Positions 7,519 through 18,600 of a stretch of DNA of 62,866 nucleotides are shown here, piece after piece. The position numbers were made by a program, and so were the translations under genes. A model generated the notes under the pieces. It searched no databases. It was given only the letters and a program-made list of their open reading frames with translations, and was not told the DNA's origin. Numbering within the stretch: the stretch's first letter is position 1; the number at the start of each line of letters is the position of its first letter. The stretch is from Myxococcales bacterium (lineage in GTDB: Bacteria > Myxococcota_A > Bradymonadia > Bradymonadales > Bradymonadaceae): the NCBI GenBank assembly GCA_007120035.1, contig SKON01000016.1:1-62866 (forward strand), read 5' to 3'.

Positions 7519-8898
7519 ATGTCCGTTCGCGTCCGCTTTGCTCCTTCGAATACAGGGTTTCTCCACATGGGGAACACCCGTACGGCGCTCTTCAACTACC
7601 TCTTTGCCCGGAATCAGGGCGGTACCTTCGTGCTTCGGATCGAGGACACCGATCAAGCCCGGAGTGAGGAGCGGTTCGCCGACGCGATCGTGGAGGCTCT
7701 GGAGTGGCTGGGGATGAGCCCCGACGAGGGGCCCTATCGGCAGATGGACCGGGCCGACCGGTACGTGGAGACTGTGGCAGAGCTTTTGGAGAAAGGCGCC
7801 GCCTATAAGTGCTTCTGCACCCCCGAGGAGCTGGAGGCCATGCGGGAGAAGGCTGCCGCCGAGGGGCGCAAGCCCAAGTACGACGGGACCTGGCGAGACC
7901 GCACGGATCACCCCGAGGGGGAGCCCTACGTGGTGCGGATCAAGATGCCCCAGGAGGGGAGCATCACCGTCGACGACCTGGTGCAGGGGTCGGTCACGGT
8001 GGACGTCGAGGAGCTCGACGACTTCATCATCCAGCGCAGCGATGGGACGCCGACGTATAACTTCGTGGTGGTCGTCGACGACGTGGACATGGAGATCACC
8101 CATGTGATCCGTGGCGCAGACCACCTGAACAACACCTTTCGGCAGGTGCCGGTGTACGAAGCGCTGGGGGCGACGACCCCGGCGTTTGCTCACCTGCCGT
8201 TGATCGACGGGCTGAGCAAGCGGAAGGGCTCGGCGTCGGTCCAGGATTATCGGGACGCCGGGTTCTTGCCCGAGGCGGTGATGAACTACCTGAGCCGGCT
8301 GGGGTGGTCTCATGGGGACCAGGAGATTTTTAGCCCCCAGGAGCTCTGCGACCTCTTCGGATTTGACTCCGTGGGGCGGAGCCCGTCGTCCTTTGATGAG
8401 GATAAGTTCCGGTGGGTGAACACGGAGTGGATGAAGCGTCTGGAGCCGGCGGAGCTTGCGACCCGGTGGGTGCCGTTCTTGAAGAACGCCGGGTTTGAGG
8501 TGGAGGTCGATGAGACGCTGGTGGCCATCGTGGAGTTGATGCGGGAGCGGGCGGCGACGCTCGTGGAGCTCACCGAGGAGAGCCGGTACTTCTTCACCGA
8601 CGAGTTCGAGTACGACGAGAAGGCGGTGAAGAAGTGGATCAAAGAGGGGGGCCGCCCGGTGGTCGAGGAGCTGATCCAGCGGTTGGAGAAGCTCGATACG
8701 TGGGACGCCGACTCCGTGGGAGGGGTCTACAAGTCTCTGGGCAAGGACCGAGAGGTGGGCATGGCGAAGATGGCCCAGCCCACGCGGATCAGCCTGACGG
8801 GGTCGACGTCGAGCCCGTCGGTCTTTGATCTGGTAGCGACCTTCTCCAAAGACGAGGCGCTGCGGAGGCTCCGTCGCGGTCTGGCGGATCTCTTCTAA
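7519..8898 (+). CDS. gltX: Glutamate--tRNA ligase
   Basis: 459 residues, a standard bacterial GluRS. It charges tRNA-Glu (or tRNA-Gln in non-discriminating forms) with glutamate. The class I HIGH motif is HMGN at 16-19 inside FAPSNTGFLHMGNTRTALFN. LRIEDTD follows at about 43, and the KMSKS-equivalent is LSKRKGS at 232-238. The C-terminal helical anticodon-binding part is complete. I selected ATG at 7519 because AGGAGA lies six bases upstream and the family begins with xVRVRFAPS; the open frame extends 25 unrelated codons further. Eleven bases separate it from the next gene. Confidence 0.95.
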   Translation: MSVRVRFAPSNTGFLHMGNTRTALFNYLFARNQGGTFVLRIEDTDQARSEERFADAIVEALEWLGMSPDEGPYRQMDRADRYVETVAELLEKGAAYKCFCTPEELEAMREKAAAEGRKPKYDGTWRDRTDHPEGEPYVVRIKMPQEGSITVDDLVQGSVTVDVEELDDFIIQRSDGTPTYNFVVVVDDVDMEITHVIRGADHLNNTFRQVPVYEALGATTPAFAHLPLIDGLSKRKGSASVQDYRDAGFLPEAVMNYLSRLGWSHGDQEIFSPQELCDLFGFDSVGRSPSSFDEDKFRWVNTEWMKRLEPAELATRWVPFLKNAGFEVEVDETLVAIVELMRERAATLVELTEESRYFFTDEFEYDEKAVKKWIKEGGRPVVEELIQRLEKLDTWDADSVGGVYKSLGKDREVGMAKMAQPTRISLTGSTSSPSVFDLVATFSKDEALRRLRRGLADLF

Positions 8899-8909
8899 GG
8901 GAGGCGGTG

Positions 8910-9791
8910 ATGGTGAAGGGGTGGTCGGTGGTTTCGGCGGCGATGATGGTCTGCGGCCTCGCGGTGGGGTGTACGACGGTGCACGTCGGCGGTGATTCCG
9001 TGACCGGTGATTCGGTGTCCCTGGAGGCGCCGGCCCGGATGGAGCGGGTGGAGTCTTCTGAGGAGTCGTCGTGGCTCTTGCGACTCGTCGACCCCCGTGA
9101 TGGAGCGGCGGTGGAGATCTTCGCCGTGGAAGAGCTGTGGCCCGATGCGCTCCTGGGGATTGCCTTCGCGGAGCTCTTCGGGGCGACTCTGGTGGCCGGC
9201 GAGTCGGGGGTCCACTCCTTTGAGGATGAGCGAGGGGGAGGGTGGGTCTACGCGGCCCGGGGAGAGCGGCAGACCTACTTCCTGGCGTATCGAGGTGGAG
9301 CTCACGACGGGGCCGACGGGATCCTGCGGCTCGTTGAGGGCTTCGAGTATCCGCCGGCGGGAGAGCTGCCGGAGGTGTCGCTGGGGGCCCATCTGGGAGA
9401 GGAGTCGACGGTGAAGGTGCCGCCTCGAGGGGTCGACGGGGAGCTTCGTCAGGCTCGGGTGATCACCGTGGAGATGCCGTCACGACTGACCCGTGGGTAC
9501 CTGCTGTCGGAGCCCTTGACGCGTGGGACCACGGCGGCGGAGTATCTGGATCATCTCGTGAGTCGGTTGGACGTGGGCGTGGAGGGGGAGCGCCTCGACC
9601 TTTCAGGGGATTGCGAGTGCGAGGCCCGGGTGGTCGGCGACGGGCTGGTGGCGGCGATGATCGTGGAAGATCGGGCCCTGCAGTTGCGGTTGGAGAGCCC
9701 CGAGGAGGCCGGCGTTCACCTGGCCGAGGAGCGACGGCGGTGGGCAGAAGAGTTCTTCGCCGAAGGGGCGGGGTACTTAACGGAGGAGTGA
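8910..9791 (+). CDS. Predicted outer-membrane lipoprotein, function unknown
   Basis: 293 residues. The signal peptide ends in a lipobox, LAVGC, with lipidated Cys21 and Thr at +2. The mature part is acidic and has no motif I recognise. It contains a CEC pair near residue 231 and an acidic helical tail. The start is ATG at 8910, preceded by GGGAGG (a GTG one codon earlier is also possible). It follows gltX by 11 bases, and its stop overlaps the next start (TGATG), so it is co-expressed with the alkyltransferase-like gene. Confidence 0.8.
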   Translation: MVKGWSVVSAAMMVCGLAVGCTTVHVGGDSVTGDSVSLEAPARMERVESSEESSWLLRLVDPRDGAAVEIFAVEELWPDALLGIAFAELFGATLVAGESGVHSFEDERGGGWVYAARGERQTYFLAYRGGAHDGADGILRLVEGFEYPPAGELPEVSLGAHLGEESTVKVPPRGVDGELRQARVITVEMPSRLTRGYLLSEPLTRGTTAAEYLDHLVSRLDVGVEGERLDLSGDCECEARVVGDGLVAAMIVEDRALQLRLESPEEAGVHLAEERRRWAEEFFAEGAGYLTEE

Positions 9792-10129
9792 TGAGCGATG
9801 AGTCCTTTGCAGAGCGGGTCTACTGGCTGACGCGCCAGATCCCGGCGGGGACGGTGGCGACCTACGGGCAGATCGCGACCTACGCGGGCAGCCCCAGGGC
9901 GGCCCGGGCGGTGGGGAATCTGATGAAGGCGAGCCTGAAGAACGAGGAGGAGGTGCCCTGGCATCGGGTGATCAACAGCCAGGGGAGGATCTCGTCGAAG
10001 GGGGACGTGGAGCGGGCGGAGCTGCAGCGGCGCCTGTTGGTCGCCGAAGGGGTGGCGTTCGGGGAGGATGATCGCTGCGACCTGGAGACGGTGGAGTGGG
10101 AGCCGGAGGAGATCTTCTGGGATGTCTGA
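9791..10129 (+). CDS. Alkyltransferase-like protein (MGMT fold, catalytic Cys replaced by Trp)
   Basis: 112 residues forming the C-terminal DNA-binding domain of O6-methylguanine-DNA methyltransferases. IPAGTVATYGQIA (17-29), ARAVGNLM and PWHRVINSQGRIS are clear. In true transferases the motif is PCHRV; here Trp57 replaces the acceptor Cys. This is the mark of alkyltransferase-like (ATL) proteins, which bind O6-alkylguanine and flag it for nucleotide excision repair instead of repairing it directly. The one-base overlap with the preceding lipoprotein and 8-base overlap with the following gene suggest coupled expression, with no obvious functional link. Confidence 0.92.
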   Translation: MSDESFAERVYWLTRQIPAGTVATYGQIATYAGSPRAARAVGNLMKASLKNEEEVPWHRVINSQGRISSKGDVERAELQRRLLVAEGVAFGEDDRCDLETVEWEPEEIFWDV

Positions 10130-10979
10130 GGCCCCCATGGAGAGGACCCACTCCACCGAGCGTCGCCTGGCGTTGACCATGGGAGGGCTCGCGCTCTTGT
10201 CGATCGTGAGCATCGCCTTCTTCAACCTCGACGGGTTGGAGAGCGTGCCCCCTGTGCCGGAGCGGCTCGTGGCCGAGCTGACCGGGATGGACGGCGTGGT
10301 GGTCCTGGCGGACTCCCCGGTGGCGCTGGCGGCCCTGGAGGAGGTTCAGGAATCCGATGAAATAGGGAGGTCCGTCATTCCTCTGGCGTCCTGGCCACCC
10401 CACGCCCCGCTGGTGGGGCACGACGTGGACCATCGGGCCATGGAGGCCCAGGGGATGGAGCTGCGGGTCGATGAGGAGCCGTGGTCGCTGTGGTGGCCGA
10501 GGAACTACGCGCCCCTGCCGTTCTTGGGACGGGCGACCGTGGAGGTCGTGGACGACGAGGGGGTGGCCCGGGAGTGCCCCCGGGACGCCGATGGCGGGTT
10601 TCGATGTGGTGACGCGGGCTGGATGCGGATGCGGAATCGGACGGTGACCATTGATCGGGTCCGGGAGACCTGCATCTGGGCCCACCCGATCCAGGGGCGG
10701 ACCGTTCGGTTTCGGTTCCCCGACGCCATCGCCAGGGACGGGCAGGAGCGAGCCCTCTTTCTGGAGACGGCGCTGCGAGATGCGGCGGTGGGGGGAGGAG
10801 GCGCCGTGGACTTTCGGGTTCGTTTCGGGGAAGAGGATCGGACCCATCGCCATCGGGATCGGAGGGGGTGGCAGTCCATGGAGGTGCCCTTCGCGGAGGG
10901 GCCTGAGGAGCTGATCGTAGAGGTCTCGGCGGAGAGGGCCGGGCGACGACACACCTGTTTCCGGTTTGAGTTCCGATGA
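10122..10979 (+). CDS. Single-pass membrane-anchored protein of unknown function
   Basis: 285 residues. An uncleaved transmembrane helix at about 16-36 is followed by an extracytoplasmic domain of about 250 residues with four Cys, including CPRDADGGFRC. The second half is beta-rich and Arg-rich. No family is recognised. The start at 10122 overlaps the upstream stop; ATG at 10137 is an alternative with GAGG just ahead. The 4-base overlap (ATGA) with the following polytopic gene suggests the two act together at the membrane. Confidence 0.7.
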   Translation: MSEAPMERTHSTERRLALTMGGLALLSIVSIAFFNLDGLESVPPVPERLVAELTGMDGVVVLADSPVALAALEEVQESDEIGRSVIPLASWPPHAPLVGHDVDHRAMEAQGMELRVDEEPWSLWWPRNYAPLPFLGRATVEVVDDEGVARECPRDADGGFRCGDAGWMRMRNRTVTIDRVRETCIWAHPIQGRTVRFRFPDAIARDGQERALFLETALRDAAVGGGGAVDFRVRFGEEDRTHRHRDRRGWQSMEVPFAEGPEELIVEVSAERAGRRHTCFRFEFR

Positions 10980-12538
10980 AGCGATTTCTGGACCAGTGGA
11001 CGGGGAGGCCGGCGCCGTGGTGGGTGGCGTCAGCGGCGCTGATCACTCTGGCGATGCTGGGGTTTCGGGGGTTCGGAGAGGCCGGGCTGGACTGGTTGGA
11101 GGGGGCCCGGGCACAGGCCGCAGCTACCGCCGGTGGCGATCTGTCGGGGTGGTGGGAGCTGCGGCCCGGGGGCATGTTGGAGGCTCTGACGGGGCTCTTG
11201 ATGCTGATATCGCCGCTGAATCCGGAGTGGACCGTGGCGGTGACGGGCGTGATGGCGGGGGTGGTGAGTACGGTGCTGGTGTTCCTGGTGGCGGCTCGTC
11301 TGGGAGGGGGGCTCTGTGGGTGGGTGGCGGTGTTTTTCTTGTTCACGTCGGCGCCGTGGTTGGGGGTATTCACCCGCGGGGATCCGGCGGCGGTGGTGGT
11401 GCCGCTGGTGTTGGGGTTGGTGATCCTCTGGCGAGGGCCGCTGCGTCCCACGCCCTGGTGGGTCCGAGGGGTCGGAGGGGCCCTGTGCCTGGCGGTGGGA
11501 TTTTTGATCTGGCCTGGGATGGCGCTGGTGGCGGCGGCGCTCTTGCTCCTCGACCTGGCCGTGCCGTCCCGGGGGCGGGTGAGCGCCCTTCAAGGGGTGG
11601 GGGCCGGCGCTGAGGTGCCTCTGGATCGTCTGTTGATCTGCCTCGGGGCGGTGGGGTTGTTGTTGGTGATGCCCTGGGCGGGGCCTTCCCCGGTGGAGGC
11701 GATGGGCGGGTTCATCGAGGGGTTTCTGGCGGCGCCGGCGGAGGTGGTGCTCTTTCGGGGCGGGGTGTATCCACCGGCTCGGCCGCCCTGGTATTTTGGG
11801 ATTGCCCTGGCGCTGGAGGCTTTGCCCGTGGCGACGGCGGTGGCGATTCTGGCGGGGATGGCGACCTGCGGGAGTGGCCACCTGACGGAGCGCGGCCAGC
11901 GGATGGCCCAGAGCCTGGCGGTGTTGGCGGTGATGATGCTCGGGTTACCCGTGGTGTTCCGGGGGGCCATACCCCTCGGGGCCGACGTATCGGTGATCTT
12001 TTTGGGGTTGGCGGCGCCGCTCGCTAGCTATGGGGTGTGTCGGTTCTTTACGGCTGTGTTGAGCGCCCGGGCTCCGGTGCTGAAGATTCGGCAGATCGCC
12101 ATCGCCGTGTACTTTCTGGTGGCGGCGAGCATCCTGGTGGAGGTGCCCCGGGGCGTGGTGCATCCCGAGGCGTACCGAAGTCCCCTGACGGCAAGGATTG
12201 CCGGGTGGGAGGTGGCCTCCGATGTCCCGGCTCGGGTGGAGATTCTGCCCTGGCGGCTGGTCCGGGCGGTGGCGACGGACACCGAACGGTTCTGGTCCAG
12301 CGGGTGGGAGCGGCATCTGGCGGCCTACGGAGAGATGGGGTTGATCGGGCCCGGGGCCGTCAGTCCCGATGGGGATCGGGCGACCGTGTATGTGCGGCCC
12401 GTCACCGCGGTCTCTGCGGGCCACCGAGGGTCGTTTCCGGCGGTGCAGCGGCCGGCGATGCCCGGTGCGGAGGTGGAGGTGTGGGAGCATCGGGGGCGGC
12501 CGGTGTTTTTCGTGGACCGGAAGGCGGGGACGCGGTGA
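10976..12538 (+). CDS. Polytopic membrane protein, GT-C (PMT/GT39)-like
   Basis: 520 residues with about ten hydrophobic segments between residues 15 and 385, then a soluble C-terminal part of about 130 residues. The layout (first helix, an extracytoplasmic loop, closely spaced helices, a C-terminal soluble domain) resembles GT-C glycosyltransferases of the dolichyl-phosphate-mannose/ArnT type. FTRGDP near residue 128 could be the acidic loop, but I cannot identify a convincing metal-binding pair, so the assignment is tentative. It is coupled to the upstream anchored protein and ends 125 bases before the giant TPR gene. Confidence 0.7.
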   Translation: MKRFLDQWTGRPAPWWVASAALITLAMLGFRGFGEAGLDWLEGARAQAAATAGGDLSGWWELRPGGMLEALTGLLMLISPLNPEWTVAVTGVMAGVVSTVLVFLVAARLGGGLCGWVAVFFLFTSAPWLGVFTRGDPAAVVVPLVLGLVILWRGPLRPTPWWVRGVGGALCLAVGFLIWPGMALVAAALLLLDLAVPSRGRVSALQGVGAGAEVPLDRLLICLGAVGLLLVMPWAGPSPVEAMGGFIEGFLAAPAEVVLFRGGVYPPARPPWYFGIALALEALPVATAVAILAGMATCGSGHLTERGQRMAQSLAVLAVMMLGLPVVFRGAIPLGADVSVIFLGLAAPLASYGVCRFFTAVLSARAPVLKIRQIAIAVYFLVAASILVEVPRGVVHPEAYRSPLTARIAGWEVASDVPARVEILPWRLVRAVATDTERFWSSGWERHLAAYGEMGLIGPGAVSPDGDRATVYVRPVTAVSAGHRGSFPAVQRPAMPGAEVEVWEHRGRPVFFVDRKAGTR

Positions 12539-12546
12539 CGGTTTCC

Positions 12547-12576
12547 TTGCCGGGGGTCGGATATTCTTGGTAGGAT
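12547..12576 (+). promoter_or_regulatory. Possible promoter of the giant TPR gene
   Basis: TTGCCG, an 18-base spacer and TAGGAT lie about 88 bases before the ATG, in the only gap in this stretch. Confidence 0.4.
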
Positions 12577-12663
12577 TCGTCGCTGAGGCCGCAAAGCCAA
12601 ATCGACAGGATCCACGACTCCGCGAAGCCAGGCGGAGCGCTTCCCCCAAGCAGGTTCGTCTCA

Positions 12664-15600
12664 ATGACCGATCAGCTCCGCGATCTGGAGAAGGAACTCG
12701 ACAGCGACCCCGGAAATCCACAGCTTTTCAAAGAGTTGCGGGAAGAACTGTGGGGCCAGCGAAAATGGTGGGAGCTCGCCGCGCTGTGCACGGAGTGGGC
12801 GGCTCGTGCAGGCGACGCCTCGGTGGTCTCCGAGCTCGTCGAGGACCTCGCCGACCTGGCGGGAGGCCTGGAGGATGGGCCAGAGAAGAGCGGCGTGCTG
12901 GTGATCATGGGAGACCTGTATCACGATTATCTGGACGCCTATGACGATGGCATGACGTCCTACCAGAAGGCGTTTCAGTGTTTTCCCGACGACGTGACGC
13001 CCCTGCGTCGAGCCGGTGCGATCTATGCCGATCGGGAGTCCTGGGACCACCTGCTGATCATCTCAAAGTACGAGCTGGAGGTGACCACAGATCCCGTGAA
13101 GCGATCGGAGCTGTTGCGGCGGGTCGCGCAGATTCACGGGGAGCACAAGGGCGATTTCTTGGAGGCTCTGATCTTCCTGGAGGAGATCGAGGGGCTACAG
13201 GTGGAGGACCCCTTCGCGGCGCAGTTGATGGCGATCTACGGTCGGGAGCGGACCGTGGAGGAGCACTTGCAGAAGTTGATGGGGGTCGCTGAGGATGCGC
13301 TGAACGAGGAGAACTCACCAGTAGCGGCGGCGGCCTTCGTGGAGGCCGCGCAGTTGGAGTACGACCGGTTTCGAGGAAGTCTGAAAGAAGCGCTGAGCCT
13401 GGCGACGCGTGCCCTGAGCGCCGTGCCGGATCACGAAGAGGCGCAGTTGATCGCGGAGTTCATCGCCGAGGAGCTGGGCGAAGAGGCGCCGGATGTGACC
13501 AACGGGGAGGCCGGGGTGGCCGTGCCGAGCTCGTCGGAGGCCTTTGAGGAGGTGGTGGAGCTGCAGGACGAGGACCGGGTCGATTCGGAGGTAGAGGAAG
13601 AGTCGGAGGTAGAGGAAGAGCCGGAGGTCGAGGAAGAGGCTTCGGATCGGGAGGAGTCGGAGGTCGAAGAGGCATTCGAGGACGACGGAGGACGCTCCGT
13701 GGAGGGCTTCTTCCGGCGGGTGGCCAGGTTCGACGGGACCCCGGAGGAGGCCCGAGCCGCGCTGGAGGCGAATCGGGATGACCTGGTGGCGCTGAAGGCT
13801 GTTCGAGCAGACCTCCTGGACCGTGGCGATGTGGCGGGGCTCGTGGAGGTCCTGGAGGGCTCGGTACGGTACCTGCGGAAAAAGGACGGGGAGTGGGAAG
13901 TGATGACCGAGCTGGCCAACCTGTACTGGTTGGAGCTCAACGACGACGAGAAGGCGGAGTACTACTTCAAGCGCCTGAAGCTCCTCGATGCCGACCACGA
14001 GGACGTGTACAAGTTCTACGAGGCCTATTTCGAGTCCGCAGGGGAGTGGAGCAAGCTCCATCGGTTGATGAGTGGGCGCCTCGATCAGGTGGAGGACCGC
14101 GACGAGTTTCTGCTCTTGGCGGAGCGGCTGGCGGAGATCGCCGAGGGCGAGTTGGAGAGCCCGGAGAAGGCCATCGAGCCGTGGAACGCGTTCTTGAAAG
14201 CCTTCCCGGGGGACGAGGAAGGTCGTCGGCGGGTTCGGCATCTCTACGAGGATCATCAGAAGTGGAACCCCCTTGTGGAGCACCTGAAGGAAGAGGTGCG
14301 CCTGCTGGAGGAGTCCGACGAGGAGACGGGAGCGGATCGGGTGGCCACCTATGAAGAGATGGCTCATATCTACCGGACCCACCTGAACCAGGAACGGATG
14401 GTGATGATCATCCTGGCGGAGATCCTGGAGTTGGAGCCCGATCATCCGTCGGCCTTCGCCGAGCTGCGGGATCTTTATGAGTCGGGCCGTCGATACAAGG
14501 ATCTCTCCGAGATGCTGGAGGGGGCGGCGGACCGGGCGGCCGAGGCCGGGGACATCGGGATGGCCGTGGGGTACTACCTGGAGGTCGCGGAGATTCGGGA
14601 AGAGCGGCTGAACAGCTTGACCGACGCGATCCCGGCGCTGGAGCGAGTGTTGGAGATCGCCCCTGAAGACGTCTCGGTGCGGGATCGGCTGCGTGAGATC
14701 TACGAGAAACGACGGGACTTCTCGTCCCTCTTTGACCTCCGGTTGCAGGAGACCCGGCTCGTGGGGGCTGAGGAGGCCCGACGAGACCTGGAGGAGCTCC
14801 TGGAGATGGCCCGGGAGCGGCTCCGGGATCCGGCCCGAGAGAGCGCGGTGCTGAGCGCGCTCTTGGAGCACGGCGAGGACCTTCAGCTCCTGCGGGAGTT
14901 GGAGGCATCGTTGGAGGCTCAGGAGCGTTGGGGCGAGTTGAAGGCGACCCTGGAGCGGCGGGCCGGCGTGGACCCCGAGGACGAGGTGGGGGCCCTGACC
15001 CAGGCGGCTCGAATCGCCGGGGCCGAGCTGGAGGACGCCCCTGAGGCGCTGCGGTTGTGGCAGGCGGTCTTCGATGTGGATCGGGAGCACCAGGAAGCCT
15101 TCGAGTCCATCGATCTCTTGTTGGTGGCCGGGGGAGATATCGACGGCCTGCATGACCATTACGAGAAAGCCGGGGTCTTGGACCTCCTCTTCGACCGGCT
15201 GGGGCATCTGGCGGCAGATCTGGGCGACGAGGCAGCGACCCTGCATCGGCGGCGGGCGACCCTGGCGGAGGAGTCCCTGGAGGATCCGGACCGAGTGATC
15301 AGCGCCCTGGCAGATCTCCTGGCGGTCTGTGAAGATCCGGAGGCGGTGCGGCGCGAGCTCTTGCCCTGGCTGGGCCAGGTGGGAGCTGTCGATGAGGAGA
15401 TCCAGGTGCGGATGGACCTGATCGAGACGGCCTCCGATGAAGAGGCATTCGACCAGATGGTCGCCATCGCCAACTTGGAAGAAGGGCGAGAGCGAGCCGA
15501 CGGGGCGCTGGCGTGGGTGATCAAGGCGTTCGCCTTGAACCCCGGCGCCGATGGGGTGCTCGATTGGGCCGAGGAGCTGGGTCGGCAGACAGGGATGCTT

Positions 15601-18600
15601 CAGGTGGTCGTGGAGACCGCTCGAGAGCGGGCCGATGAGCTGGAGGACGAAGAGCTGAAGCATGAGATCTGGGCCCAATGTGCCCTGATCCGATGGAGCG
15701 ACCTGGAGGATCCCGAAGGGGCCATCGAGACCTTCGAGGCGCTCCGAGAGAACTCGCCGCAGCGGGTGGATTATCTGGCGTACCTGGAAGAGCTCTACGA
15801 TCAGGTGGGCGACGGGGAGCGACGGGTCGCGGTGTTGCGAGCCCAGATGGACGTCCTGACCGAGCAGGGGGCCGCCGAGATCGATCTGATCGACCAGCTG
15901 TCGAAGATCGCCGACGTGCAGCGAGCCCACCTGGAGGAGCGAGACGCGGCCCGGCAGACCTACTCGAGGATTCTGGATCTGAACCCGGACCACCTGGGGG
16001 CGATTCGGGGGTCGAAAGAGCTGGCCCGAGAGGACGAGCGGTGGATGGACGTGGTGGATTACCTGCTGCGGGAGGTGCCCCTGGCCGGGTTCGACTCCAT
16101 GCAGGCCCAGTGGGCGGCCAAGCTGGAGCTCGCCGGGGTCTACCTGGACCACCTCGACGATCCCCATGAGGCGCTGCGGTATTACGGGGAGCTCCTTGGA
16201 GAGGAGCCGGAGAATCAGGAGGCCCTGGAGGCTACGCGGAGACTCCTTGCCGACGACAGCCTGGCCCGGGAGGCGGCGCTGATCCTGGAGCCGATCTTTC
16301 GGGACTCCCGGCAGGCGGCGCCCCTGGCGGAGGCCCTGGCGGCTCGGCTTCGGGTCTGCGACGACCCCTTTGAGGAGCAGGAGATCCTCGACGAGCTGAT
16401 CCCCCTCTGCGCCGACGAGCTGGAGGATATCGAGCAGGCCTTCGATTACGCCCGGAGACAGTTCGAGATCGATCCCGAGCGGGACGATATCTGGCTGCGG
16501 TTCGAGCAGCTCGGGGCGAGGCTGAACAAGTGGGAGTTGATCGAGGAGATGTTCTCCAAGGAGAGCCCCCTGGAGGGTCATGAGTCTCCCACCCGGTTCG
16601 ACCTGTTGCGGCACCTGGCGGCGATCCGCGAACACCGTCTGCAGAAGACCGAGGAGGCGCTGCTGGCCTGGGAGCGGCTTCATGAGTACGACCCGCTGGA
16701 CATGGCGGTGTTGGAGGCGCTGGAGCGCCTGTATCGAAAGACGAACCGACCGGAAGATCTGGTGCGGGCCATGCGGTCCCGGGCGCCCCTGGTGGAGCTC
16801 GATGATGATCGGGTCACCATCTTGATGGAGGCCGGGCAGATCCTGGCGACCGCGCTGGACGACGCCCCGGAGGCCACCCTGGTCTTCCAGGAGGTCCTCA
16901 CCTACGACCCGGAGCTGGACACCGCCGTCGATGAGTTGGAAGACCTGCTGCGGCGGCAAGAGCGGTGGCACGATCTGGACGGTCTCTTGGCCGAGCAGGC
17001 GCAGCAGACGATCCAGCCCGAGCGGCGCCGGGGCTTCTTGAAGAAGCTGGCCGTATTGAGACAGGAGCGGGTCGACGACACCCAGGGGGCGGTGACGATT
17101 CTCTGCGAGCTGCTGGAAGACGATCCGGGGGACGACGAGGTGTTGGAGTTTGCCCGGGAGGTCGATGGAGCCCTGGCCGAGCGGGGAGACTTGAACCTGC
17201 GGCTGGAGCTGGTGCGGACTCTGGAGCCGATCTACCGAATCCGGGGAGAGTACGACCGGCTCAACGACGTCCTCTGCGCGCGATATCTCTCGGAGGAGGG
17301 ACAGTTTCAGCGGCTGGAGCTCCTCGATGAGCTGGCCGGGTTGCGGCAGAAGAAGCTCAGCGATCCCAACGGAGCCTTCGACGCGCTGGCGGCGTCGGTG
17401 TTGGTGCAGCCCGACGATCCCGATCGGCGGCGACGGCTGATGGAACTGGCCAACGGGACCGGTCGAATCGATGAGGCGATGAACACGTTGGAGACGGCGA
17501 TTCACGGAGAGAATCCCGACGCCGACGGGTGGGCGCCGCCGCTGTGGACGCAGTGGTATGAGCAGCGAGAGTTTCCCGCCGAAGAGGTGTCGCCCGACGG
17601 GGCCCTGGAGATCTGGAAAGAGCTGGGGCTGCTGGCGATTCGGAAGCTCGACGACGCGGAACGGGCCATCGACTACTACGCTCAGGCGCTGGAGATCGAC
17701 CCCCGGGACCTGGACGTCCTGGAGGCGCTGGAGCGGCTCTACGAGGCGACGTCTCAGACGGACCGGCTGGTGGAGGTCCTGTCGCTGCGGTCGGAGCTCT
17801 GCGATCCCGACGACCGGCTGCGCCTGTTGAGGCGGATCGGTGTGCTGCAGGAAGAGGAGCTCCTGCAGAACGTGGAGGCCATCGACACCTATCGGCAGAT
17901 CCTGGAGATGGAGCCCGACGATCTGCAGGCTCTGGAGGCTCTGGAGCGGTTGTATCGAAACGAGGACCAGCACTTCGAGTTGGTCGAGCTCCTGCGCCTG
18001 AAGGCGGAGATCGTGGAGTCCGGAGGGCCCCGTCTGGTGGTGTACCAGAGCTGGGCGACCCTGGCCGAGGAAGAGCTGAACGACATCGAGCAGACCGTCG
18101 AGGTCTATCGGCGAATGCTGGAAGAGCGGCCGGAGCACCGCAAGGCGCTGGAGAACCTGGACCGGCTCTTGGAGCAGGAAGCGCGGTGGGCGGAGTGGAC
18201 CGAGGTCGCGACGAGTCGGCTCGAGGGGCCGGCGCAGGCTGAACCGGAGCTTCAGCTCGACCTGGAGCTGCGCCTCGGGAGGGTCTTCGTTGAGGAGCTC
18301 TTCGAGGTGGAGCAGGCCCTACAGATCTATCGCGGCGTACTGGGTCGAATCGCGGGGCAGCCCGACGCGGTGAAGGCCCTGGAAGCGCTGGCGCAGCAGG
18401 ACACCTGGCTGCCCGAGGTGGCCGCTGACCTGGAGGGGATCTACCGCGAGGAGAAGCGGTGGGGTGAGCTCCTGGAGCTCCTGGAGCGGCGTCGAGAGCA
18501 CGCTCTGGACCCCCTGGAGAAGGCCGAGATCTTCGGGCAATGCGCCGTGATCCACATGGATCGTCTGGAGCAGCCCAAGGAGGCGATGGAGTGCTACCGG

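Noticed and set aside
13315..18138. 1607-codon open frame on the minus strand inside the giant TPR gene
   Set aside because: It is a shadow in codon phase of a GC-rich Glu/Leu repeat gene; its translation is Leu/Gln/His/Pro-rich low complexity with no domain.
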